DNA of 64,000 nucleotides, taken from CAWHOW01 sp963831005. GTDB taxonomy: Bacteria > Bacteroidota > Bacteroidia > Bacteroidales > CG2-30-32-10. The first letter of the stretch is position 1, and every line of letters starts with the position of its first letter. The position numbers were made by a program, and so were the translations under genes. The stretch spans positions 186,001 to 250,000 of the forward strand of contig CAWHOW010000019.1 in assembly GCA_963831005.1 (NCBI GenBank), read 5' to 3'. The notes under the pieces were generated by a model, which was not told the DNA's origin, ran no database searches, and was given only the letters and a program-made list of their open reading frames with translations. Shown piece after piece: positions 45,319 through 53,908 of this stretch.

Positions 45319-45716
45319 CTTTCGTTTCTCCTTATTCTTTTAGTTAATAACTTGTTTCCATTTATAAGACATAAAAAAAGAAAAAGGTTGCATAGTTATT
45401 TTAAAAATGTACTGAAAAATTATTGGGTTAATTGAAAATGTGTGCTTTGCAGGATTCTTTAATTTCCATATTTTTTAGGTAGTTCTTAATTTATTTATTG
45501 AAGATAACCGCAGAGGGCATAAAGTAGGCGCAGAGGTTCGCAGAGGAATTAAAAAATTAATGTTTATTCTTTTATAGACTTCTTATCAAAGTCCTAATTT
45601 ATGTTGCTTGCTTATGCTTATTTCTTTATACAGGCTTTTCAGTATTTCTAAATTATCGCCGATGGAAGTTGATGTTTAATTATATAAAGTATAATGCTTG
45701 AGTGGTTTTGCAATTA
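45319..45716. other. Gene-free gap
   Basis: Contains AACCGCAGAGGGCATAAAGT and GGCGCAGAGGTTCGCAGAGG (45508-45546), another short word repeat of the CGCAGAGG type. Otherwise AT-rich with no credible gene. Confidence 0.45.
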
Positions 45717-46530
45717 TCACTTATCTTTTGATTTAACACTTTGTTTTTCTTTTCGTGAACTGCGAGAACAACGGGCGCACCATTGTTTATGGTGTTTTAT
45801 ATCCCCGGGTTCTTGCTTTCCATTGATGCCCCTTTTTACATTCCCATAAAAGCGGCGTTTTGTTATCAATATATTTATCCGACAACAGTTTTCCTCCTCT
45901 TTCAACGGCTACTTTCTGATAAGTATCTAAATTGTCTTTTCTTTTTTCACTTGCAGCTTTATGACCACAAACCGGGCACCAGTGTTTACTATTTTTCACA
46001 TCATTAGGGTGTGCTTTCCATTGATGCCCTTTGGCGCATTCCCATAGAAGCGGTGTTTTGCTGTCAATATATTTATCCGATAAAAGTTTACCTCTGTGTT
46101 CTTCTGCTATTTTCCTATATATTTCTATATTGTCTTTTCGTTTTTCTCTCCTATTTTTATAACTACAAATCCGGCACCATTTATTACTAATAACATTGTC
46201 GGGTGTAGTTTTCCAGATATGTCCTTCTCTGCATTGAAATTCTAATTTTGTGCGGTTGTTAATATATTCATCAGATAAACATTTGCCCCCTCTTTCGATG
46301 GCAATTTTTCTTAGTTCTTTTAACTTTTCTTCTTTTGTTTTTACTTCTTTGTCACATCTGGGACACCATCCACCTTGTTTGATAATATCAAACCCGACTT
46401 CCCATGTATGCCCTTTTGAACACATCCATTTATACTTTGTTTCAACATCCCAATATTCATTACTAAGGCATTTGCCCTCTTTATAAGCGGCGTATTCCTG
46501 CAAATCTTCTATGGTGTAGTGTGTTGACAT
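45717..46530 (-). CDS. Tandem treble-clef/zinc-ribbon protein (DUF4379-like), 3' frameshift
   Basis: Four repeats of about 55-60 residues, each with a helical linker, GGKxLSDxYIDxxTxLxWxCxxGH, W and a CPxC pair: MCSKGHTWEV...WCPRC, QCREGHIWKT...WCRIC, ECAKGHQWKA...WCPVC and CKKGHQWKA...WCARC. Each repeat can hold a zinc. Such domains occur with Vsr-like or homing endonucleases and in DNA-binding proteins, but no nuclease core is visible here. The continuous frame stops at 45787 (RTRGYKTP); a one-base shift near 45832 restores PGDIKHHKQWCARCSRSSRK to the stop at 45717. Role probably nucleic-acid binding. Confidence 0.7.
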
Positions 46531-46578
46531 TATTATATTTATTGTTAAAGCAATAGTCCGTTAATTTATTTACAATAT

Positions 46579-47219
46579 TCAACAAGCAATTTTGCCTAAC
46601 CACAAGGCATCACGATAAACTCTTTTTATTTTTTTGCAACTCATATCAATTTCTAAGTTTGCAAAAATTCTATCTGCCATGATTTTATTGAGATGCATTG
46701 TTTTTATATCACACATGGAAAATGATTCAGTTTTAGCTTTTCTAATACTTTAAAAAGTAAACCGCTTTGGCAATTGAAACAGCAGTCAAAGAGGCATTAA
46801 AATGAAAGTGCATTTTACTTTCACTTCTTGCCTGGCATTCTGTTAATCCTGTATATTGTTTTGCATCCCTGAACAAAAATTCAATTTGGTACCTACCTTT
46901 GTAATACAGGTAAATTGTTTCTCCATCCAAATTTAAATCCGTTGAAAATAGTACCGCATATGCCCCATTGCTTTGTTCAATATAGGAAGTTTTATCTTTC
47001 GCTTTAATGACTTGCTGTAAACAACACCTTCATATATTTTTATTTCATCATCTTCATTGCAACATTTGATTCGTCGTTTATCGATCTGCTGCATCTTTAA
47101 TTTGCCATCTAATGTTTTTGGTCTGCCTTTCGTAAACCAGTTGCTTCTCCTTTGTAAATATAATACAGGTTTGCATCACTCCGCATTTTGCTAACCACTT
47201 GTAGCTCGGTTTGATTCAT
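46579..47219 (-). pseudogene. DDE transposase remnant (IS4-like)
   Basis: Pieces in several frames give VSKMRSDANLYYIYKGEATG, RKGRPKTLDGKLKMQQIDKR, YKGRYQIEFLFRDAKQYTGL (the YREK-like Glu region), ASLTAVSIAKAVYFL and a C-terminal MADRIFANLEIDMSCKKIKR. The N-terminal half with the first Asp is absent and there are at least three frame breaks. The order matches the second half of an IS4-type transposase. It ends abruptly next to a T9SS gene that lacks its own 5' end. Confidence 0.8.
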
Positions 47220-47229
47220 TATTGGATTT

Positions 47230-48039
47230 ATGAATTCTTTTTTTGCAAAATATCCACCTGCCGGAAATAATGCAATACTTACCGATACAATACTTGATTA
47301 TCCCCGAAATGATACTTCAACATTTATTTTTATTATCAGGAGTCCTTATTCTGAATATTGCCAAACATGTATGTCGTTCTGGCATAAATACGATATGGAT
47401 ACATTAGGTGACAAAGGTATAATTGATGTATCATATGATGGTGGGAATTCATGGTTCTTGCTGGATGATACTATCGCACCTCCCTTTGGGTCATTCTTTC
47501 AATGGGGGAATGATTTCCATGCAAGTAATGGAAGCACAACTACTCATAAATTGATAATATCGGGAAGATCTGATGGGTGGATACAGTCAACATTTTGCTG
47601 GAACTGGTTTATTGCTACACGACAGGAAAAGAATGATACTATCATTTTAGACCCAGATAGCCTAATGATTAGTTTTACATTTATTTCCGATTCTGTTTCA
47701 AAGAGCAGAGAAGGCTGGATGCTGGATGAGTTTGTTGCTTCAGAAACCTCCTTTGAAAATTGTCCCGGAGGTATTAAAGAGAATTCTGTTAAGGAGAATA
47801 TTTCTGTTTATCCTGATCCCACAACCAACACATTAACTATAGAAACTCTGAAAACAGAAGTAGGTAGTTTGCAGGAAACAGTTATAGAAATTTCAAATAT
47901 TCAAGGTCAGCTAATAAAATCCCTTGACACAAAAGGCAATAAAACTAATATTGATGTTTCATTCTTTCCAAGCGGAGTGTATGTTGTAGAAGTGAGAACA
48001 GAAAAAGGAATTGAAGTGAGGAAGTTTGTGAAAGAGTAA
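47230..48039 (+). CDS. T9SS-sorted surface protein, 5'-truncated
   Basis: 269 residues. The body is a beta-sandwich-like region (SFWHKYDMDTLGDKGIIDVS, YDGGNSWFLLDD) resembling secreted adhesin or peptidase-associated domains, followed by a type A sorting tail: SVYPDPTTNTLTIETLKTEV, VIEISNIQGQLIKSL, SGVYVVEVRTEKGIEVRKFV and KE. It should have a signal peptide, but the frame begins only 10 bp from the transposase remnant with MNSFFAKYPPAG. I conclude that the 5' end was removed by the insertion. Probably not exported as it stands. Confidence 0.65.
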   Translation: MNSFFAKYPPAGNNAILTDTILDYPRNDTSTFIFIIRSPYSEYCQTCMSFWHKYDMDTLGDKGIIDVSYDGGNSWFLLDDTIAPPFGSFFQWGNDFHASNGSTTTHKLIISGRSDGWIQSTFCWNWFIATRQEKNDTIILDPDSLMISFTFISDSVSKSREGWMLDEFVASETSFENCPGGIKENSVKENISVYPDPTTNTLTIETLKTEVGSLQETVIEISNIQGQLIKSLDTKGNKTNIDVSFFPSGVYVVEVRTEKGIEVRKFVKE

Positions 48040-48077
48040 TTAAGTGGTTGGTTTGGTATTGTAATTCCAATAAATTC

Positions 48078-48836
48078 TTACTGCGTTTTGTTTTCGTTAT
48101 TAGAATTGTCTTTAATACGCCCGATTCTAAATGCAGTGGATAATTGCAGGTAAATATTCCGAACAGTTTTAGCAGCCTGAGTATAGCTTTTCTTATAAAT
48201 TGATCTTAATCCCACAGAACCGGTAAGATTGAAGAATAACCTTTTCGTAGCTTCAAAGCTGCTTCCGAATGCAATGCCATAATCCCATTTGTTCAGTTCA
48301 TTGCTTTCATCAAATGGGGCATTGTTCACTGTTGTGTATGGGTACTTTGGATTAACACCAACTTCCACATCTGCTGTTCCTGTATTCTTACCTTTTAATA
48401 AATAGGATAATTGAGGTCCGGCTAAAAGATTGAATTCCTCACTTATCTTACATGCAAGGAAGACAGGAAAATCAATATAAGTGTTCTTAAAAGAACCTTT
48501 CACCCATCCGGTATACGGAGTAAGTACTTTATAAGGTTTACCTAATATTGTTTCAGGATAGTTAGTGTCACCAGAAATAAATGTTTTGAAAGAAGCACTT
48601 TTGTATGAGTACGATAACTCGGCATGAACACCAAAACATTTACTGAATGTATAGTTAATAAATGCGCCAAATACAGGACCAATACCAACTTTACCAGTAT
48701 CGTTTACAGTCGGTTTGCTGTATGGAGTTCCGCAGCTTGCACCAGCTTTTATGCCATAGGCAATTCCCTGTGCACGGGCATAGTCTTCTGTGAAAAATAA
48801 TATGGTTATTAATGCAAATAACCTAATGTAAGGCAT
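48078..48836 (-). CDS. Outer-membrane beta-barrel protein (PorT-like)
   Basis: The 252-residue protein has a signal peptide (MPYIRLFALITILFFTEDYARA) and alternating strands typical of the OMP_b-brl_2/PorT family: GIAYGIKAGASCGTPYS, FGAFINYTFSKCFGVHAELS, YIDFPVFLACKISEEFNLLA, GPQLSYLLKG, YGIAFGSSFEATKRLFFNL and a C-terminal LQLSTAFRIGRI. Proteins of this type include T9SS component PorT but also general barrels, so the T9SS link is not proven. It lies 14 bp downstream of the PCMD gene on the same strand, suggesting co-transcription. Confidence 0.75.
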   Translation of the reverse strand: MPYIRLFALITILFFTEDYARAQGIAYGIKAGASCGTPYSKPTVNDTGKVGIGPVFGAFINYTFSKCFGVHAELSYSYKSASFKTFISGDTNYPETILGKPYKVLTPYTGWVKGSFKNTYIDFPVFLACKISEEFNLLAGPQLSYLLKGKNTGTADVEVGVNPKYPYTTVNNAPFDESNELNKWDYGIAFGSSFEATKRLFFNLTGSVGLRSIYKKSYTQAAKTVRNIYLQLSTAFRIGRIKDNSNNENKTQ

Positions 48837-48850
48837 ATTAAGAATGAAGA

Positions 48851-49774
48851 TTAATTAACCAGAAAACTTCCCGAATTGATTATGCTGTTCTTTTCATATA
48901 CCTGATAGGTGTACTTCCCTTTTGAAAAATCATCAACAGGAACAGAAAATGATTTATTCGATACATTTAAAGTTTTTACTTCACTTCCAAGCTCATTGAA
49001 TATCTTTAAACTCCCATCAATAATATTTCTTTCTAAAACAAAATTTACAGCAGAGTTTGAAGGAACAGGAAAACACTTTATTTTCAGTAATTGTGTTGGT
49101 AATTCATTTATACCGTTGGTATAAGAAAGGTTTATGTTATCAATAAATAAAGTGCTGCCAACATGCCCTACCATTGAAGCACCTCCTGCACTGGAAGCAA
49201 AGACCATAGAAATAGTATCCGGTGTATCAGGCGAATAGTAAACAAAAGGCAAATTGAATTGAGTATATGTAGTAACGGAATCAGTAGTATTCTGCAGTTT
49301 TGCTTCGCCCACTTTCTCACGGCTTGAACCGTTCCATTTGGATAAGATTGCATAAATAGCACAAGAATCACCATCATTATTAACATATTTATACCAGCCG
49401 GTAAAACTAACCGGGCGACCTGTAAAAGGTTGTCCTAACTGTAGGTTAGCAGGAGGTGTAGCAGTAGTGTTAAATACTCCTGTAGCTAAAGTGCCTGTTA
49501 GTAGTGTAGGTGGCGAAGTAATTGTAGTTTGTTTAGTAATCATTTCTGCAGCATAAGTTCCCGATTCGGCATCAGTGGTCTTTAACGTAGTTTGAGGCAT
49601 TCCGAGCAGGGCTATTTGGTTTGCCGTGGTCCATACTCCTCCTGATGGTTCTAAATATATTCCACCAGCATAGCTTGTCCAGTTTTCAAAGTTTAAATTT
49701 GGCAATGTATCTTGTGCAAACATGTAGCCAGTGCTAAAGAGCAGAATAGCTGAAATAAATAAGTTCTTTTTCAT
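48851..49774 (-). CDS. PCMD-like T9SS-sorted protein
   Basis: 307 residues with signal peptide MKKNLFISAILLFSTGYMFA, then a putative carbohydrate metabolism domain: LPNLNFENWTSYAGG, EPSGGVWTTANQIA, AESGTYAAEMITKQT, RPVSFTGWYKYVNNDGDSCA and FVYYSPDTPDTISMVFASSA. A C-terminal region of ~75 residues (IKCFPVPSNSAVNFVLERNI ... GKYTYQVYEKNSIINSGSFL) is a type A sorting domain. Probably a surface protein binding glycans. Co-directional with the barrel gene downstream. Confidence 0.75.
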   Translation of the reverse strand: MKKNLFISAILLFSTGYMFAQDTLPNLNFENWTSYAGGIYLEPSGGVWTTANQIALLGMPQTTLKTTDAESGTYAAEMITKQTTITSPPTLLTGTLATGVFNTTATPPANLQLGQPFTGRPVSFTGWYKYVNNDGDSCAIYAILSKWNGSSREKVGEAKLQNTTDSVTTYTQFNLPFVYYSPDTPDTISMVFASSAGGASMVGHVGSTLFIDNINLSYTNGINELPTQLLKIKCFPVPSNSAVNFVLERNIIDGSLKIFNELGSEVKTLNVSNKSFSVPVDDFSKGKYTYQVYEKNSIINSGSFLVN

Positions 49775-49929
49775 TTTGAAAATGCTATTAATTATTAAGA
49801 ATTATTTAGATTATATATTTCTTACAAAAATAAAACATTTTTCTTAAGCAAACATACATAACCATTCAATTAATGAATAAGTGAACTTTGTATTCATTAT
49901 TTTTCAAACTTTAAATTATTAAATATTAC

Positions 49930-49937
49930 TAATTTTG
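49930..49937 (+). promoter_or_regulatory. -7 element TAATTTTG before the DapA-like gene
   Basis: Matches TAnnTTTG, 23 bp before the ATG. No clear -33 element at the expected distance. Confidence 0.4.
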
Positions 49938-49959
49938 CAACTTCTTAAACTCTATAATT

Positions 49960-50847
49960 ATGATGCTAAAAGGCGCTTACACATTACTCATCACCCCGTT
50001 TAAAAAAGATCTTTCACTGGATGAAGAAGGATTGAAAAAACTTGTTGAAATGCAGGTTGAGTCAGGTATTCACGGCATAGCGCCACTTGGTGTTACCGGC
50101 GAAAATACCATGATGACCGATGATGAAATTTATAAAGTAGTTGAAATAATTGCAAAGAATGCAAAAGGAAAAGCCAAAATAGTTCCTGATGCCTGCTCTA
50201 CAAGTTTGTGGGAAGCGAAGGAACGTTGCGCCAGGTTTGTTGATTTGGGTGCGGATTACATTTCTGTTTTCACTCCTTACTTCGTGTTACCGAAACAAGA
50301 AGGGCTTATTGAATTCTATGAAAAGCTTGCTGATTTTTCGAAAGTGCCGATAGTACTGCATAATGCACCCGAACGAACCGGTGTTGACCTGTTGCCTGAA
50401 ACCACTGGGTATCTGTCAAAACACCCGAATATAGTGGGGATAAAGGATGGCAATAAAAAACTCGATCATCTTGCAAAACTATTATACCTTACAAAGGACG
50501 AGGATTTCCTTGTATTCACAGGCAAGGACACGACTGCATTTCCGCTTATTGCTTTCGGTGGCGCAGGTACATTCACGGTTGCTGGTAATGCCATTCCAAA
50601 GGTTATGAAAGAACTTACCGACCTTGCTCTTGCAGGAGTTTGGAAAAAAGCCGAGCAACTGCATTTTGAGTATTATGAATTGTTTGAAGCCTTCCGTTTT
50701 GAATCTAACCCTATGGCTGCAAAAATGGCATTGAACCTTATGGGACTTCCTGCCGGTGGTCATCGTTCTCCCCTTACACCATTAAGTGATGGAAAGACAA
50801 AAATATTGAAAGCTCTGATGATTCAAAAAGGATTAATAAAAAATTAA
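49960..50847 (+). CDS. DHDPS/NAL-family aldolase, not a typical DapA
   Basis: The 295-residue TIM barrel has PLGVTGENTMMTDDE, TPYFVLPKQEGLIEFYEKLA, VLHNAPERTGVDLLPET and the Schiff-base Lys in NIVGIKDGN (Lys162), the features of class I pyruvate-type aldolases. True dihydrodipicolinate synthases have GTTGE and YNVPxRT; here the first Thr is Val and the catalytic-triad Tyr is His134. The enzyme should still form a Schiff base with a 2-oxo acid, but probably does not make dihydrodipicolinate. Its position between hom/ALDH and thrB suggests a 4-carbon substrate; this is inference. Confidence 0.8.
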   Translation: MMLKGAYTLLITPFKKDLSLDEEGLKKLVEMQVESGIHGIAPLGVTGENTMMTDDEIYKVVEIIAKNAKGKAKIVPDACSTSLWEAKERCARFVDLGADYISVFTPYFVLPKQEGLIEFYEKLADFSKVPIVLHNAPERTGVDLLPETTGYLSKHPNIVGIKDGNKKLDHLAKLLYLTKDEDFLVFTGKDTTAFPLIAFGGAGTFTVAGNAIPKVMKELTDLALAGVWKKAEQLHFEYYELFEAFRFESNPMAAKMALNLMGLPAGGHRSPLTPLSDGKTKILKALMIQKGLIKN

Positions 50848-50905
50848 AGTCATTTATCAGCCTACAGCTGATGTCATTAATTGTCATTATAAAAAAGATA
50901 ATGAT

Positions 50906-51337
50906 ATGGATTTGGAAGAATTAAAAGTATATCAGCAATCAATGGATATGGCTGAGAAAATATGGAGTCAATTAATAAAATGGGATTATTTTTCAAAAGA
51001 TACTATTGGCAAGCAATTGATGAGAGCAGCAGATTCTGTAGCAGCTAATCTTAGTGAAGGATTTGGAAGATACCATTATAAGGAAGCAAAACAATTTGGA
51101 TATTATTCCCGTGGTTCATTGTATGAGACAAAAACTTTTTTAAGAAAAGCTTTTAATAGGTCATTACTTACTAAAGAAGAATACGATTCCTTTGCAAACG
51201 AAATAAAAGTCATTGGAATTAAATTGAATAATTATATAAACTCTATCGGTAATAGCGGAAGCGATTCTATTGTGAAGGAAGATAGTGCTTCTTATGAAAA
51301 TTCTCGCACTCATCTAATAGATTTCGATGATATATAA
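50906..51337 (+). CDS. Four-helix-bundle protein (S23/TIGR02436 family)
   Basis: 143 residues. LKVYQQSMDMAEKIWSQLIK, IGKQLMRAADSVAANLSEGF with the hallmark SVAANLSEGFGR, YYSRGSLYETKTFLRKAFNR and a fourth helix near NEIKVIGIKLNNYINS. The family is often coded in 23S rRNA intervening sequences, but here it sits between protein genes. Function is unknown; a link with RNA or with repeat-rich DNA has been suspected. It is bordered on the right by a 10-bp-phased AATGAC array. Confidence 0.85.
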   Translation: MDLEELKVYQQSMDMAEKIWSQLIKWDYFSKDTIGKQLMRAADSVAANLSEGFGRYHYKEAKQFGYYSRGSLYETKTFLRKAFNRSLLTKEEYDSFANEIKVIGIKLNNYINSIGNSGSDSIVKEDSASYENSRTHLIDFDDI

Positions 51338-51346
51338 ATCATTACA

Positions 51347-51543
51347 TTAGTGACTATGAATGACTATTAAATGACGCGAAGCAAATGACTACGAATGACT
51401 ATGAATGACTATGAATGACAATATATGACAACGAGTGACAATGAATGACTACGTGTGACAATGAATGACGCGAAGCAAATGACCATGAGTGACAATAAAT
51501 GACCATCAATGACGCGAAGCAAATGACCATTAATGACAATAAA
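51347..51543. repeat. 10-bp-phased AATGAC array
   Basis: About sixteen ATGAC/GTGAC words, mostly every 10 bp (TATGAATGAC, AATATATGAC, AACGAGTGAC, TACGTGTGAC), interrupted three times by the 14-bp word GCGAAGCAAATGAC. It ends five bases before the thrB start codon and thus replaces its 5' untranslated region. Confidence 0.85.
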
Positions 51544-51548
51544 TATTT

Positions 51549-52463
51549 ATGAATGAAATAATATTAAGATCGCCCGCTACCAGTGCAAATGTTGGACCCG
51601 GTTACGATATATTTGCATTAGCCCTGAAAGAACCATACGACGAAATAAAACTTACGTTGAATAATTCAGGTAAGATTGAAATTACTGTTATAGGTGATGC
51701 TCCTAATATTCCAACCGTTGTGGAAGACAATACAGCTGGTCTTGCAGTACTTGAACTTTTCAAAAGAAAAAACATTACGCAGGGAGTAAAGATAGAGATC
51801 AATAAAAAGATGCCAAGTGGAGGTGGTCTTGGAACTACAGGCGCTTCTGCCGGCGCTGCAATTTATGGTTTGAACAAACTTCTTAAGCTTAACCTTTCTT
51901 CGAATGAACTTATTGATATAGCACGTATGGGTGAAGTTGCATCTGGTGGTTCGCCGCATGCCGATAATGTTGCTGCGTCTATACTGGGAGGTTTTGTATT
52001 GGTGAAAAGCTATAATCCTATAGATGTGCTTAAGCTTGATATTCCTGAATTTCCTATTGTTCTTGCTGCTATCAGGAAGAGTCAGCGCACAACAAGAGGA
52101 TTTATTACTTATGAAATTGGACAAGAAAAACTGAAAGAGCAGATGGCGCGTTGTTCAAGCGTTATACACGCGCTTCATACAAAAGATATTAAAGAGTTCG
52201 GAAGGGCAATAAATGTTGACCATATTGCTGAGCCTGTTCGTGGCGCTGCTATTCCCGAATACCTTGAAGCTAAGAAACGAGCATTAGAAGCAGGTGCTTT
52301 CGGTTGTACCATAAGCGGTGGAGGTTCTTCTGTTATCGCATTTTGCAGTATTGAAAAACAAAAAGAAATTGCGCAGATATTTGAGAAATGTTTTTCAGTC
52401 AATCCTCATTATGTAAAGACTATATGTTCATTCACCAGTAATACCGGTGTGCACGAAATATAA
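51549..52463 (+). CDS. thrB: Homoserine kinase (ThrB)
   Basis: The 304-residue GHMP kinase starts with RSPATSANVGPGYDIFALAL, has the ATP loop MPSGGGLGTTGASAGAAIYG, SPHADNVAASILGGFVLVKS, and the C-terminal GAFGCTISGGGSSVIAFCS. It phosphorylates homoserine to O-phosphohomoserine for threonine synthesis. The canonical P-x3-GLGSSAA is GGGLGTTGASA here, as in other ThrB of the group. It works downstream of hom (39.2 kb). thrC and lysC are not in the window. Its transcript leader consists of the AATGAC array. Confidence 0.94.
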   Translation: MNEIILRSPATSANVGPGYDIFALALKEPYDEIKLTLNNSGKIEITVIGDAPNIPTVVEDNTAGLAVLELFKRKNITQGVKIEINKKMPSGGGLGTTGASAGAAIYGLNKLLKLNLSSNELIDIARMGEVASGGSPHADNVAASILGGFVLVKSYNPIDVLKLDIPEFPIVLAAIRKSQRTTRGFITYEIGQEKLKEQMARCSSVIHALHTKDIKEFGRAINVDHIAEPVRGAAIPEYLEAKKRALEAGAFGCTISGGGSSVIAFCSIEKQKEIAQIFEKCFSVNPHYVKTICSFTSNTGVHEI

Positions 52464-52487
52464 TTTATTATTGTTGTTCGACTAATT

Positions 52488-52639
52488 CAGGTCGCTCCTA
52501 TGGAGCTGATGCTGTATTTGTAATTGATTCTATAAACAGCTTCACTCCTACGGAGTTTGTGCTATTCAGTCCCAACGGGACGAACTGTTTATAGAAAAGA
52601 TTATAGTCATTAAAAGAATAGCCCCATCGGGGCGACCTG
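52488..52639. repeat. Nested palindromic element (CAGGTCGC ... GCGACCTG)
   Basis: Terminal CAGGTCGC (52488-52495) and GCGACCTG (52632-52639); an inner pair TCTATAAACAG (52529-52539) and CTGTTTATAGA (52585-52595); and local hairpins CTCCTATGGAG, ACTCCTACGGAGT, TCCCAACGGGA and GCCCCATCGGGGC. The element of 152 bp fills the gap between thrB and the SDR gene, ending 13 bp before the SDR ATG. Confidence 0.85.
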
Positions 52640-52652
52640 TTACTGATAAATT

Positions 52653-53417
52653 ATGAAAAGTAGTATAAAAAATAAAATAATCCTTATTACCGGTTCGTCG
52701 AGAGGAATTGGTAAAACCACAGCATTAATGCTTGCTGAAGCAGGCGCTAAAATAATTATTCATTATTCGAAAAATGCAACTGCAGCAGAAGATGTTCTGA
52801 AGCAATTAGGCGAAAATGCTCTCTTTACAGTAAAAGCAAACCTTGGAAGCGAGGAAGAAATACGAGCAATGGTGGATGATATTGAGAAGAAGGCAGGAAG
52901 AATAGATGTTTTAGTAAACAATGCGGCAGCACACTCAAACATGAAACCACTGGAGAATACTTATGAAACGTGGTTTGCTGACTGGAAACAAACTATTGCT
53001 ACAAACCTGAGTGGAACGGCATGCCTGTCGTATCTTGTTTCTAAATTAATGTCAAAGAACAATGGCGGCAGGATAATTAATATTTCATCACGTGGGGCTT
53101 TTCGCGGAGAGCCAGAATCATGGGCATACGGTGCAAGTAAAGCAGGATTAAACTCTCTGGGCCAATCAATGGCTAAAGCATTGGCTCCGCATAACATTTT
53201 TGTTTACACTATAGCTCCGGGATTTGTTTCAACGGAGATGTCGCAAAAGATACTTAGCAGTCCGCAGGGTGATGAGATACGCAGTCAAAGCCCTTTCGGT
53301 AGAGTTGCCAAACCTGAAGAAATTGCAAAGATCGTTTTATTCTTTGCAGCTGAGGCTCCCGAATTTATGACGGGCTGCATAGTGGATATTAATGGCGCTT
53401 CGTATTTGAGAACATAG
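52653..53417 (+). CDS. Short-chain dehydrogenase/reductase (SDR)
   Basis: The 254-residue classical SDR has the cofactor motif TGSSRGIGKTTALMLAEAG, NNAAAHSN (the NNAG position), and the catalytic set Ser in NISSRGAFRGEP with YxxxK in AYGASKAGLNSLG, then APGFVSTEM. It is an NAD(P)H-dependent oxidoreductase; FabG-like or sugar/steroid-type substrate cannot be told. The basic residue after the first strand (SSRGIGK) is compatible with NADPH. It stands alone after the palindromic element. Confidence 0.88.
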   Translation: MKSSIKNKIILITGSSRGIGKTTALMLAEAGAKIIIHYSKNATAAEDVLKQLGENALFTVKANLGSEEEIRAMVDDIEKKAGRIDVLVNNAAAHSNMKPLENTYETWFADWKQTIATNLSGTACLSYLVSKLMSKNNGGRIINISSRGAFRGEPESWAYGASKAGLNSLGQSMAKALAPHNIFVYTIAPGFVSTEMSQKILSSPQGDEIRSQSPFGRVAKPEEIAKIVLFFAAEAPEFMTGCIVDINGASYLRT

Positions 53418-53454
53418 ATTTATTTAAGTAATCTGGTTTATGGTCATAGCAGCC

Positions 53455-53680
53455 GGTTTAGGCTATGGTCATTGGGTCATTAGTTGTCATTCATTGTCAT
53501 TAGGTCATTCATTGTCATTAGGTCATTAGTTGTCATTAATAGTCATTAGTTGTCATTTTTTTGCCACAGATTCACTGATTACTGTTCACCGATTACCGTT
53601 TACTGATTACTTGTTTACTGCCTTCTATACTTACTGTCATTATGCTTCGCTGTCATTCATTGTCATTAATTGCCTTTCTT
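53455..53680. repeat. GTCATT array and GATTACTG words
   Basis: About ten GTCATT words spaced 8 or 10 bp (GTCATTAGTT, GTCATTCATT, GTCATTAGGT), then CACTGATTACTGTTCACCGA and GATTACCGTTTACTGATTAC, then TGCTTCGCTGTCATTCATTG. This is the complement of the AATGAC words at 51.4 kb. Confidence 0.8.
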
Positions 53681-53835
53681 AAATCTAACCTTGTCTAACG
53701 GCAGGCAGAAATCGCAAACATCTATTTCTATTGATATTACTGTGACCCAAGAATGCATTGTTGCTTTTTCACAGTAAAATCAAGCTGTTGATAACTATTT
53801 TTCCATTTCTATGCTGTAATATCAAGTTATTTCAT

Positions 53836-53843
53836 TATATTTG
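53836..53843 (+). promoter_or_regulatory. Possible -7 element TATATTTG
   Basis: Matches TAnnTTTG, 66 bp before the ATG at 53909; no -33 TTTG at the right distance. Confidence 0.3.
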
Positions 53844-53908
53844 TTTGTGATAATTTTTTGAAACGCCTGTAAAATATAGTATAAACATTTAATAATCCTC
53901 TCAAAACC

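Noticed and set aside
49960..50847. Calling the aldolase dapA
   Set aside because: Key DHDPS residues (first Thr of GTTGE, catalytic Tyr) are replaced by Val and His; only the Schiff-base Lys remains.
50906..51337. A 23S rRNA intervening sequence around the four-helix-bundle gene
   Set aside because: No rRNA sequence is recognisable on either side; flanks are protein genes and repeat.
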